A stretch of 64,000 nucleotides of DNA from Iris pallida (GCA_029216955.1 JANAVB010015600.1:36826153-36890152); one strand, 5' to 3'. Counted from the first letter of the stretch, positions 51,091-59,777 are shown. The notes: generated by a model not told the origin, from the sequence alone. Numbers and translations are program-made.

Positions 51091-51109
51091 TGGGGGGAAT
51101 GAAAAATTC

Positions 51110-51493
51110 CCCTCCGTCGGTTCAATTTAAGTTAGGGCACAGAAACTAGCGACGGAATAGCGACGGAATAAATTAGTCGCTAAACCGTCGCCAATTAAAA
51201 GGTTTTTTTCGACGGATATATCCGTCGCCAGTTAGTCGCTAAAGTTCCCGCCAATGTTTTAAAGATTTTGCCGCCAACATTTGCGACGAATAAGCGACGA
51301 AAAAGAATCCGTCGCTAACGTTCGTCGACTTAGCGACGGAAACCCGACAAATTTTTACATTTAAAATTGGAAAAAATTATGTTATGTTGTCTGTCGCTAC
51401 TCCGTCGCTAAGATGTCGGAAATTGGTCGCGATTAGCGACGGAATCCGTCCGTCGCTAAACGTCCGTCGGTAAAGTGGGGTATTTTAGTAGTG
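51110..51493. repeat. B right subterminal array
   Basis: About eighteen GTCGC/GCGAC motifs, mainly CCGTCGCTAA or TTAGCGACGGA, up to the terminal TTTTAGTAGTG. Confidence 0.9.
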
Positions 51494-53471
51494 TTACACT
51501 CCTTTATGTCGACACATCTTCTTATATTTGAGATGTATCCGTCCGGAAATTTCAAGTCCTAGATCCATCTACAAAGTCTCACTTTGTCCTCCTTGTCCAG
51601 CAAGTAGATTGCCTTAGGCCACAAAAGCTTTTCCTTTCCGTTGTCTATCATGTGCAATATAGGGCGTCTACATATTTCGGCTAAGTCCAATCTAGCCTTC
51701 TGATTATCTTTTGTCTTTCCCTTGATGTCCATTACAGTATTAATTATGTTATCAAACACGTTCTTCTCGATATGCATGACGTCAAGGTTATGTCTAATTA
51801 GATTTGTGCTCCAGTATGGCAGATCCCAGAATATACTCCCTTTGGTCCAGTTATGATCTTCGCCAAACCCCTCGTAATGGCTGCTCGTTGTAGGATCTTC
51901 AAGAGCACTTTGGATTTTTTTTACTTGCTCCCATGTGTCCTCTCCGGACCACATTGGCGGTGGATCGCCCTTCTCTATAGCTCCGGTATGGAATACAGTT
52001 CTGTTCCTACAATACGGATGGTCTTTCGGCAAGAACTGCCGGTGACAATCAAAGAAGCATGGCTTTCCTCCGTGTCTCAAACGAAAAGCCTTAGTACAGT
52101 CCATGCAATACGGACATGAAAGCCGACCATGAGTACTCCATCCAGATAACATTTCATAAGCCGAAAAGTTGTTCATTGTCCACATTAGTGCTGCCCGCAT
52201 CTGAAAATTCTGTTTTTTCGAAGCATCATACGTGTACGCCCCTTTTCCCATAGCTGCTTCAGCTCATCTATCAACGACTGTAAGTACACGTCGATGTTCC
52301 TCTTCGGATTGTTCGGACCGGGGATGATAATAGTTAAGAACATGTAATGTGTCTTCATGCACATCCAAGGCGGTAGGTTGTACGGAGTGAAGATTACCGG
52401 CCAGCATGAATATTGGGAGCCTGAAAGACCAAATGGGGTAAAACCATTAGAGCAGAGCCCCAACCTTACATTACGCTCATCAGAAGCGAAATTAGGATAT
52501 GCTCGATCGAAGTGCTTCCACGCTTCTCCATCAGATGGGTGATCCAACACTCCTTCGGTCTGTTGTCGCTTGTGCCAACTCATATTTTTGACAGTCTCTT
52601 TCACCATGAACAATCTCTGCAACCGCAGCGTCAACGGCAAGTAGTGTATTGAAGCAGTCGATCTTCTACACTTGCCTGCAGCAGTTGGCTTGTAGCGATC
52701 AGTACCACAGAATCCGCACACTTCTGCATCCTTGTGATCTTTGTAGCAAAGCATGCATCCGTTCTGACAGCAATCGATCTTGTCATATTCTATCCAGAGG
52801 GATCTTACCATCCTCTTAGAGCGGTAGAAGTCTTTCGGTAACTTGGCACCCTCCGGCAAGATATCGGTAATCAACTCAAGCACTCTATTGTAGCATTCTT
52901 GCGACATGTTAAAGTCAGACTTTATGCTCAAGAGCCGAGTGATCACCTCTAACGGTAAATGGTCCTCACAGCCAGGGTATAAAGGAGTCCTTGCATTTTC
53001 CAGCAACTCCATAAACTTCGTGGCATCGGCATTCGGTGCCTCCTCAGTTGCGTCACGATTGTATGGATCGAAACTAGGCCCCGCAGCGTCGAAGACCATG
53101 TTCACGTACTCGTTGTCGACACCAGTTCGGTTATGGACATTCATATAAGGCTCCACAAAAGGCTCCACATAAGGCTCCACTTGGAATGCTAAAGGTACAA
53201 GCTCTCCGTGTGCGGTCCATTGGTAGTAATTCAGAAGAAAACCCTTTGTGTATAAGTGATACGTCACATCTAATTCTCGTTGAAACTTCATGTTCTGATA
53301 TTTTGCACACGGGCACTTAATGTCCATGCCGTCCATGAATTGAGGAAACGCCTTCGCAAATTAGAGGAATTGTTCTACTCCGGCGATGTATTCATCTCGC
53401 ATATCGTACCTGTCATCTCGAATACGGTTGTACATCCACGAACGGTCTAGCAGATACATGGATATAGCCAT

Positions 53472-53899
53472 TTTTAGATATCTGCAAATATGAATAAACT
53501 TCAAAACTAAAACAAATATACTACATACTACATACTACGGCCGTGACTCGAGACCATTCCTATGAGTCGGGACCATTCCTACTACATACTACATACTAAA
53601 ACGAATAAACTTCAAAACTAAAACTTCAAAACTAAAACGAATATACTACAAACTAAAACGAATATACTACATACTACGGCCGTGACTCGGGACCTTTCCT
53701 ATGTGTATCGGGATCAAGGAAACTACGTGTTACAAATATCGGCACTATCGGCACTATCGTGTTACAAATTAACCAACCAACAAAAGTACGTGTTACAAAT
53801 ATCGGCACTATCTGTACGTGGTTTTGAATCGGAGTATCACATTTTTCGGTGTCAGAAAATAAATAACTATTACTAAATTATCAGATTTTTTGGCACTAT
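53472..53899 (-). other. A2 leader region with small repeats, no gene
   Basis: Repeated ACTACATACTAC and AAAACTAAAACGAATATACTAC (53520-53670) and TATCGGCACTATCGG (53735-53800) units. No coding signal. Confidence 0.6.
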
Positions 53900-54310
53900 C
53901 GGTGCCCCTGACCCAGCCCCCCCGCACCCCTTCCCCCTCCCCCCGTACACCACCCCTAACCCTAACCCGAACCCTATCCCTAACCCCTCCCCCACCAGCC
54001 CCCTCCCCTTCCCAGCCCCCCTAACCCCTACACCACCCCTAACCCTAACCCTATCCCCAACCCTTCCCCCACCATCCCTCCTCCCCTCCGAAGCCCCCCA
54101 TCCTCAACCCCCCAGCCACCCTCACACCCCCCCGCCCCTCCCCCCTAACCCGAACCCTAACCCTCCCCTTCCCCTAACCCCCCTCCTCACCCCCAACCGC
54201 CCTCACCCCCCTGCCCCATCCCCCCTGTCCTACCCCCCAGCCACCCCCAACCATTCCTCACCCCCAACCACCCGTACCCCCTGCCCCTCCCCCCGAGCCA
54301 CCAGTACCCC
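53900..54310. repeat. A2 C-rich block with telomere-like CCCTAACCCTAA units
   Basis: C-rich low complexity with several CCCTAACCCTAACCCGAACCC-like stretches at 53945-53985, 54030-54060 and 54145-54175. It corresponds to 56155-56650 in A1. Confidence 0.85.
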
Positions 54311-54328
54311 CCAACCACCAACAACAAA

Positions 54329-54475
54329 TAGAGAGAGAGAGAGAGAGGGAGTCACGTACCAGAGGAGAGTCGCCGGAGAGAGTGAAGTCGCCGGAGAGAG
54401 TAAGGGCGAGAGCGAGAGCACCGGAGAGAGTGAGAGCGAGAGCGCCGGAGGAAGAGAGTGAGAGAGTAAAATGAT
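54329..54475. repeat. A2 GAGA tract with GTCGCCGGAGAGAGTGA units
   Basis: GA run followed by four or five units of about 20 bases (CGCCGGAGAGAGTGAGAG). Probably near the tnp2 transcription start on the minus strand. Confidence 0.8.
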
Positions 54476-54514
54476 GGGGGGAAATAAATCAGGGGGGTGG
54501 AGAATTTAATTTAG

Positions 54515-54753
54515 TTAGAATTTTGCGATATTATTATTAACGTCGCTAAATAAGTCGCAATTAGTGACGTTGTAGCGACGTTTTGCGACGACTAGCTCAC
54601 GTAACTAATATACGTCATTGTCACGTCGCTATTTGCGTCGCTAGTAGCGACGGTTACCGACGTTTCAATTATACGTCGCTAATGTACGCAATTTAGCGAC
54701 ATTTTGCTAACGTCGCTAAATTTACGTCGCTAATTAAGCAGATTTTAGTAGTG
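54515..54753. repeat. A2 right subterminal array
   Basis: About 14 ACGTCGCTAA-type motifs in both orientations before the terminal TTTTAGTAGTG. Confidence 0.9.
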
Positions 54754-54796
54754 TTTTATGTTCTTAAACGATATATTTCACATGCTTAATTGCCAA

Positions 54797-55115
54797 GTAT
54801 AGGGACGAATGGCTCAGAACACAACCCAAAATTCATTCTATCATACATTAGTATGAATCATCTATGTTCTGTACATATGGTCTAGTATATGTTCTTATCG
54901 TATCTAGTATCTGAAGAATGTAACAGAAATAAGATGAACTCAAATAATGTAATACTAAGACATCATCTACTACTATATAAGATATAGTGATAGGTTGTCA
55001 TATCATCATTGTCGAGGGATGAGGGTCGAAGGATAGTCAACTTTATCTATGGCTACATAGTTTCTGCCTCGCCAGTCGAATGGCTGCAGGGACTATGTCT
55101 TGATCACCATGTCGT
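54797..55115. repeat. A1 internal dispersed repeat, copy 4
   Basis: Same GGATGGCTCA-type segment as at 36308, ending near GACTATGTCTTGATCACCATG. Confidence 0.85.
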
Positions 55116-55231
55116 AGTCCAATACAATCCAGAGATTGACACAATACTAATTCATATATGTAGTTCAATACAAATAGTCTAATACAAAAATAACCCAATA
55201 CAAATAGTCCAATACAAATAAGTACTAATAG

Positions 55232-55503
55232 CTAATGGGAACCACGCAGCTCACGCAAACGCTCAGTGATACGTTCACGTAACCACCTCGAATAAGTGGG
55301 ATCGACGACGGTAGGAGAGATGTAGTCCATTGCAAGTGCTGGATGAATAGAACTCCCGGTCTCACTAGCTACCGGTGCTGGATGAATAGAACTCCCGGTC
55401 TCACTAGATACCGGTGCCACTTCCTACTTAACAGTAGGAGGAGCCACCTCAGCATTCATTTTTTCCCTCAAATGACGTGCCGCTCCTCGGGTCATGGGTA
55501 CCA
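55232..55503 (-). pseudogene. small A1 ORF, right copy (unknown function)
   Basis: Starts MVPMTRGAARHLRE at 55503, has TAG after PPTVK, then VAPVSSETGSSIHP twice (an in-frame 39-base duplication), and ends DPTYSRWLRERITERLRELR. It is related to the left copy at 35960-36233 and, like it, is followed on the plus strand by a CTCGTTTGAG...TTTGCCAAGTGT linker and the dispersed repeat. Function unknown. Confidence 0.55.
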
Positions 55504-55627
55504 TCTGGTAAGATCGATATTCACAAATAATATAATTGTAACATAAGCAAGCTAACTAAAGGAACCATCATCTCGTTTGAGTATATTTTCGAAAGTAGAT
55601 AAAGTACAAAAAATTTAATTTTTTGCC

Positions 55628-56008
55628 AAGTGTAAGAACGGATGGCTCAGAACACAATCCAAAATTCATTCTAGCATATATTAGTGTAAATCATCTATGT
55701 TCTGTACATATGGTGTAGTATATGTTCTTATCGTATCTAGTATCTGAAGAATGTAACAGAATCAAGATGAACTCACATAATGTAATACTAAGACATCATC
55801 TACTACTATATAAGATATAGTGATAGGTTGTCATATCATCATTGCCGAGGGATGAGGGTCGGAGGATAGTCAACTTTATCTACGGCTACATAGTTTCTGC
55901 CTCGCCAGTCGAATGGCTGCAGGGACTATGTCCTGGTCACCATGTTGTACCATAGTTTCTGTCTCGCCAGTCGAATGGCTGCAGGGACTACATGTTTCGA
56001 TCACCATG
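55628..56008. repeat. A1 internal dispersed repeat, copy 5
   Basis: Full copy with an extra internal duplication of TCTCGCCAGTCGAATGGCTGCAGGGACTA (not written in full elsewhere) at its end. Confidence 0.82.
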
Positions 56009-56149
56009 TTACCAATTAACCAAACAACAAAACTATTTGTTACAAATATCGGCACTATCGGTACGTTCGAATCGGAGTATAACATTTTTCGGTGTCGAAA
56101 AATAAATAATTATTACTAAATTATCAGATTTTTTGGCACTATCGGTGCC

Positions 56150-56650
56150 CCTGACCAGGCCCCCCTCTCCCCTACACCAGCCCTAACCCTAACCCGAACC
56201 CAAACCCTCCCTCCCCCCTGCTCCCCTCCTCCACCCCCCACCCCCCACCCCCGCTCCCCTTCCCTCCACCTACACATACCCACCCCTAACCCGAACCCTA
56301 GCCCTCCCCTCCACCAGCCGCCCACACCCCCTGCTCCCCTCCTCCAGCCGCCGCCACCCCCCTGCTTCCCTCCCCTCCAGCTGCCCCCACCCCCCTGCTC
56401 CCCTCCCCCAGCCGTCCCCACCCCTTGCTCCCCTCTTCCAGTCGCCCCCACCCCCACTGCTGCCCTCCCCCAGCCGCCCTCACCCCCCGTTCCCCTCCTT
56501 CCACCCACCCCTAACCCGAACCCTAACCCTAGCTCCCCTCCCCCAGCCGCCCTCGTCTTCCCTTCCCCACCCTCCAGCCACCCCCCACTCACCCCTAACC
56601 ACCCGCATCCCCCCTTCCCCTCCTCTCGAGCCACCCGCACCCCCAACCAC
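56150..56650. repeat. A1 C-rich block with telomere-like units
   Basis: C-rich sequence with CCCTAACCCTAACCCGAACCC at about 56180 and again at 56285 and 56510, plus CCCCCTGCTCCCCTCC minisatellite units. Gly-rich ORFs on the minus strand are shadows. Confidence 0.85.
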
Positions 56651-56654
56651 CAAA

Positions 56655-56825
56655 ATAGCCAGAGAGAGAGAAAGAGAGCGAGAGAGGGAGAGTCATGTAC
56701 CGGAGAGGGAGGAGAGTCGCCGGAGAGAGTGAGAGTCGCCGGAGAGAGTGAGAGTCGCCGTAGAGAGTGAGAGTACCGGAGAGAGTGAGAGCGCCAGAGG
56801 GGAAGGAGAGAGAGTGAGAGAGGAA
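56655..56825. repeat. A1 GAGA tract with GTCGCCGGAGAGAGTGAGA units
   Basis: Six or so tandem 18-20 base units; equivalent to the A2 tract at 54329-54475. Confidence 0.82.
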
Positions 56826-56859
56826 AATAGAGGGAAATGAATCGTTGGGGGGAATATAA

Positions 56860-57087
56860 TTAGAATTTAGCGACGCTAATACTACTGTCCCTAAATTAGT
56901 CGCTATTAGCGACGTTTCACGATGACTAGCTCATGTAATTAATATACGTCGTTGTTACGTCGCTTATTTCGTCACTAGTAGCGACTATTAGCGACGTTTT
57001 AATAAAACATCGCTAATGAACACAATTTCACGGCGTTAATCGAACGTCGATAAATTTATGTCGCCAATTGAGCATATTTTAGTAGTG
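56860..57087. repeat. A1 right subterminal array (decayed)
   Basis: About ten recognisable ACGTCGCTAA-like motifs with more substitutions than in A2 (for example ACATCGCTAA, ACGTCGATAA), up to TTTTAGTAGTG. Confidence 0.85.
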
Positions 57088-57600
57088 AGCTATGTGGAAG
57101 TCGGGAACCTCTGGCTGTGGTGATACAAAATGGGGAGTGGTAGCTCAATGCCAAGTCAGCAGGCCAGTGGTTCATCGAGGAAATCACAGCTATCCAGATA
57201 GGCCGAGAGGAAGAAACCGCTCATTGGGTTTGGGTAGGAGCAAACGATGGGAGGTTCTCAAGTAAACTCATTTACGAGCAGGTGTGTCCACGTCGGCCGA
57301 GTGTAGAGTGGACGGAGATAGTATGTGTGGGGGGAGCTGCAACTAAATGGAAGTGTGTTTATATAAGGCGATTCGGGACATGCTACTGATAAGAGACAGG
57401 TTAAACAGGTTTGGTGTACATATTCCTAGCACAGATTATGTGTTATACGGAGAAGGGAGTGAAACACGGGATCATCTATTCTTCCCATTTCAGAAGTTCG
57501 TCTCGGGCCGCAATGTGCTCAGGGTCGGCCCTAGGTTGTAGTAGTTGTTGGTGGGATGTCATGGTAGTAGGCCTACTGCGGGACATCATATGATCTAGTT
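57088..57600 (+). pseudogene. LINE ORF2 C-terminal part with zinc-binding RT domain (zf-RVT)
   Basis: HWVWVGANDGRFSSKLIYEQ, then RPSVEWTEIV, WKCVYIRR/YKAIRDMLLIRDRLNRFGVHIPSTDYVLYG and ETRDHLFF in overlapping frames match the plant LINE zf-RVT end. The last Cys of the usual LCG has become Tyr. It continues the LINE broken at 35236. Confidence 0.85.
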
Positions 57601-57878
57601 CGTAAAAAGTGAAGAAGGATATGACAGTTTTGGAGATTATAATGATGACTGGAACGGAATGACGGAGATGTTAGGGATCATGGCGACAACTTCGAGATGG
57701 TGGAAAACCATTAGGATTTGAAAGGGGGAAGAGGCTTGAGAAGTACTCTTAAAGAAAACCTAAAGATTTGATACCATTTTTTTTTGAAATGCCCGACATA
57801 ATGCACAGGACTTTGTGTATGCTGCGATGCATGCTAGTTGGGCCAACTGTCCACGTCTTGCCCGCGGTTCGATCCCGA
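57601..57878 (+). other. LINE 3' flank, no gene
   Basis: Contains weak traces of the LINE end (WWKTIRI) and a T9 tract at 57778. No clear poly-A tail. Confidence 0.4.
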
Positions 57879-58326
57879 CACTACAAGAAAAATACCCTGT
57901 TATAATGCTTGAAAATAAGCTATTACAATGGTTCATATATAAACGTTACAGAATTTTAGCAACACTACATAATATGACAGTTCTGAAGAGTTTTTGGCAT
58001 ATTATAACGATTTATAGCACTAAGCATTATATATTATTCGCACATATGTGACATTGTTACACGCAATCGTTATAAAAAGTGGTAAAAAAAATTAGAATCC
58101 TGCTCAAACCCGACCCCTGAATCAAAAGCATCGTTCATTTTTTTCCTCTCTCTTTTTTCATTTTTCTTTCCATCTCCCAGAGCTCTCTCCCTCCTCTCGC
58201 TCTCCCTAATTCCTATAGCTAGGGTTTCTTTTTATCAAGTCGCTGGTCGACCGTCGTGGTCCAATCTAGGGTTTCGATCCGTCCGTTAATCTAGGTCAGG
58301 GCTTCGACGTTTGTTCTCTTCTCGAC

Positions 58327-58976
58327 ATGGGCGGGAGAGTTGTGGTCTCCGACGACGAAGGTGAGTTCCTCTCTCTTGCAGTAGTCTCATTTGCTCCAAT
58401 TTGGGGTTTCTTTTGCCCCAACGTTTTTACAAATTTTGCAGATGAGTTCGAGGAGCAAGAGGGAGGACGAGGGGGTGACAAGAAAGCGGGTGGCACAGTC
58501 GAGAGGGACGACAACGTGGACGATGAGGAGGAAGAGGAAGGTACGAGATTTTAGGGTTTCGTAAGTTTTTTTGTGGGGAAAATTACAGCTTAAGTGTTTG
58601 ATACGTTTCAGAGGAGGGCAGGACGAGTACGAGAAGGACGGGTTCATAGTGGACGAGGAGGAAGAAGAAGAGGACTAGAGCAGGGACAGTGACGAGGAAA
58701 GGCAGAGAAGGAAGAAAAAGAAGAGAAGGACGAGAACAGGGACATCGACGAGGAAAGGCAGAGAAGGAAGAAGAAGAAGAAGAGGTCGAAATTTAGCTCT
58801 AAACCCTCTATTTTCATTGCCGATCATGATGTTTTTTGCTGTTTCGGAAAGTGTTTTATTTTCTTACATGCATGTTCATTCATGCAGAGAATCCAAAAAT
58901 AACTTCCTCCTTGACGAGGACGACTACGAGTTGCTCTAGGACAACAACATCACGGGCATTCGACGCCCAAAAGTCG
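58327..58976 (+). pseudogene. captured fragment resembling the N-terminus of transcription elongation factor SPT6
   Basis: Four exon-like pieces. Exon 1 58327-58360 (MGGRVVVSDDE) with donor G|GTGAGT; exon 2 58442-58540 (acidic, after TTTTGCAG); exon 3 from 58612 or 58614 (QDEYEKDGFIVDEEEEEED, then TAG, then DSDEERQRRKKKKR); exon 4 from 58888 (ESKNNFLLDEDDYELL, TAG, DNNITG). Plant SPT6 proteins have an acidic start, a YEKDGFIV motif, a Lys-rich block and DEDDYxLLQDNN in this order. SPT6 is a histone chaperone that travels with RNA polymerase II. This copy has stops and lacks everything beyond the N-terminus. Introns are kept, so it was copied as DNA, not via RNA. A 48-base duplication (58684-58778) lies in exon 3. 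Confidence 0.78.
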
Positions 58977-59252
58977 TATGTTTTTTGATCCAATTACCAT
59001 TTCGTCTTGCAAATTGTGATTTGTTTGTTGTAGGTGCATAGTTGCTCCTTGTAACTTATAAGAAGAAAATCGATTGCGTAGAGGCTTTTATGCTATTTGA
59101 GCTACTTGTTCATCATTTGAAATTAATGGTATTTATGCTATTTGAGCTACTTTATTGCAGTGAAGTGGACCTTATTTCTAATCAACCTATATATTCGTAT
59201 CTTATGTCAAGTGAAGAAGGCTAAAAAAATCTGAATATGTCATACAATATTG
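58977..59252. other. no further gene seen
   Basis: Continuation of the captured segment or CACTA interior. It contains a small direct repeat, TTTATGCTATTTGAGCTACTT, at about 59087 and 59132. No coding signal. Confidence 0.5.
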
Positions 59253-59467
59253 TGTTGGAATTAATTAATTCTATTTATTGTTCTTAAAGGATGAAAAGGA
59301 AAGAGAAGGGACTTTAGTCCCACATCGAAAAAAGAGAAAAGCTTTGAGAATGCTTAAATATGAATGTGCACTCATGAGGAGTGTGCAACAACCAAAGGGT
59401 TGCTAGTGGGTGACCATTGGTTGTTGTTTTATCCTCTTCATAAAAATATAGCCGGTGTTGCCACCGG

Positions 59468-59545
59468 CAACACCGGCTCCGGCTCTGGCTCCGGCTCGGG
59501 CTCGGGCTCGGGATCGGGCACGGGCACGGGCACGGGCTTGGGCGT
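59468..59545. repeat. GGCTCG/GGCACG hexamer minisatellite
   Basis: About a dozen six-base units (GGCTCC, GGCTCG, GGCACG). ORFs through it read GSGSGS or ARARAR and are artefacts. Confidence 0.93.
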
Positions 59546-59767
59546 AGAGGCGATAGTGGCGCATTATAGACGCACTTATGCACTTAGGCAACGTGGCATC
59601 GGGTGAGCGGCGTAGGCTCGGGCCTCGGGCTCCTCGCGGCGATTCTCGCCCCGATAATTCCTATTTTTGCAGCAGCCCAGACAAACGAAAGAGTGAATGA
59701 ACCTGCGAACAGGTGAATGAATGTTGTTTCGGAAGGGTCACGACTTCACGAAACAACATGAATTCAT

Positions 59768-59777
59768 CTATATATAC
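59768..59777 (+). promoter_or_regulatory. TATA box of the third copia LTR
   Basis: CTATATATAC, about 515 bases into the LTR, at the expected distance ahead of the leader. Confidence 0.6.

Larger units (their letters stand above)
42401..51493 (-). mobile_element. CACTA element B (autonomous type) inside the A2 tnp2 gene, TSD TTA
   Basis: Left end CACTACCAAAAGTTGTCC (42401), right end TTTTAGTAGTG (51493), flanked by TTA (42398-42400 and 51494-51496). The length is 9093 bases. Removing it with one TTA restores ...DIKE-CKLTGMK in the A2 transposase. It encodes its own TNP2 (45784-49643) and Transposase_24-like gene (43519-45525) on the minus strand, in the same order as A2. Its subterminal motif is TCCGTCGCTAA instead of AACGTCGCTAA. 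Confidence 0.95.
40795..53471 (-). pseudogene. A2 TNP2 transposase gene, split by element B
   Basis: Starts ATG at 53471 (MAISMYLLDRSWMYNR). In order: Transpos_assoc domain (about 53471-53200, CPCAKYQN), TNP2 transposase core (53336-51559: RLLSIKSDFNMSQECYN, CCQNGCMLCYKD, PSDGEAWKHFD, GLCSNGFTPFG, HNLDVMHIEKNVFDN), DUF4218 (51558-51494 continuing at 42400-41839: KLTGMKSHDCHVFM, MEHLPIHL), and DUF4216 with an acidic tail (about 41470-40795). Defects: TAA near 53360, a one-base shift at about 52237 in AAAAGGGG, TAG at 51559-51561, TAG near 42312, a shift near 41220. Introns split the C-terminal part. TNP2 cuts and joins the CACTA ends. Confidence 0.9.
37815..54753 (-). mobile_element. CACTA element A2 (autonomous type, interrupted by B), TSD TTT
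   Basis: Left end CACTACAAAAATTTGTC (37815), right end TTTTAGTAGTG (54753), flanked by TTT on both sides. Without the nested B element it is about 7.8 kb. It carries, on the minus strand, tnp2 (40795-53471) and then a Transposase_24-like gene (38558-40565), with a C-rich/GAGA promoter region at 53900-54470. Several stops and one clear frameshift mean that its transposase is dead. Confidence 0.93.
35237..57087 (-). mobile_element. outer CACTA element A1 (non-autonomous) containing A2 and B
   Basis: The left end reads TACTACAAAAATTCG (35237; the first C of CACTA mutated to T) and the right end TTTTAGTAGTG (57087). Both subterminal regions are packed with AACGTCGCTAA / TTAGCGACGTT motifs. Without the nested A2 element, A1 is about 4.9 kb and has no tnp2. 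It keeps A2-like ends, a C-rich promoter-like block on the right, a piece of A2-like 3' region on the left, and internal duplicated segments. Flanks are TTT and AGC, so the duplication is not confirmed; the two halves of the LINE outside support the boundaries. Confidence 0.78.
32700..57780 (+). mobile_element. L1-type LINE (non-LTR retrotransposon), decayed and split by nested CACTA elements
   Basis: Endonuclease, reverse transcriptase and the C-terminal zinc-binding region of an L1-type ORF2 lie in order on the plus strand, at 32722-35236 and 57088-57600, with the 21.9-kb CACTA block in between. There are many stops and frameshifts. The 5' end and poly-A tail are not clear, so outer limits are approximate. 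Confidence 0.85.
57879..59252 (+). mobile_element. CACTA element D, left end plus captured gene (right end not seen)
   Basis: CACTACAAGAAAAATACCC at 57879 is a canonical CACTA terminus with the third TIR variant in this window. It is followed by GTTATAATGC / GCATTATATA-type subterminal motifs to about 58075. A captured gene piece follows (58327-58976). The right terminus is not found before the copia LTR at 59253; it may be beyond that copia, outside the window, or lost. Confidence 0.65.

Noticed and set aside
50611..51102. Long Pro-rich and Gly-rich ORFs on both strands near the right end of element B (also 56116-56646)
   Set aside because: C-rich minisatellites give open frames on both strands; there is no start context or domain.
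53940..54180. Interstitial telomere
   Set aside because: Units are CCCTAAC and CCCGAAC hexamers mixed with other C-rich sequence, not a uniform CCCTAAA array, and they recur at the same position in A1.
35237..54753. Pairing the 35237 end with the 54753 end as one element (both have TTT flanks)
   Set aside because: 37815 also has a TTT flank and pairs with 54753, and the LINE halves lie outside 35237 and 57087, so nested pairing is simpler. The alternative cannot be fully excluded.
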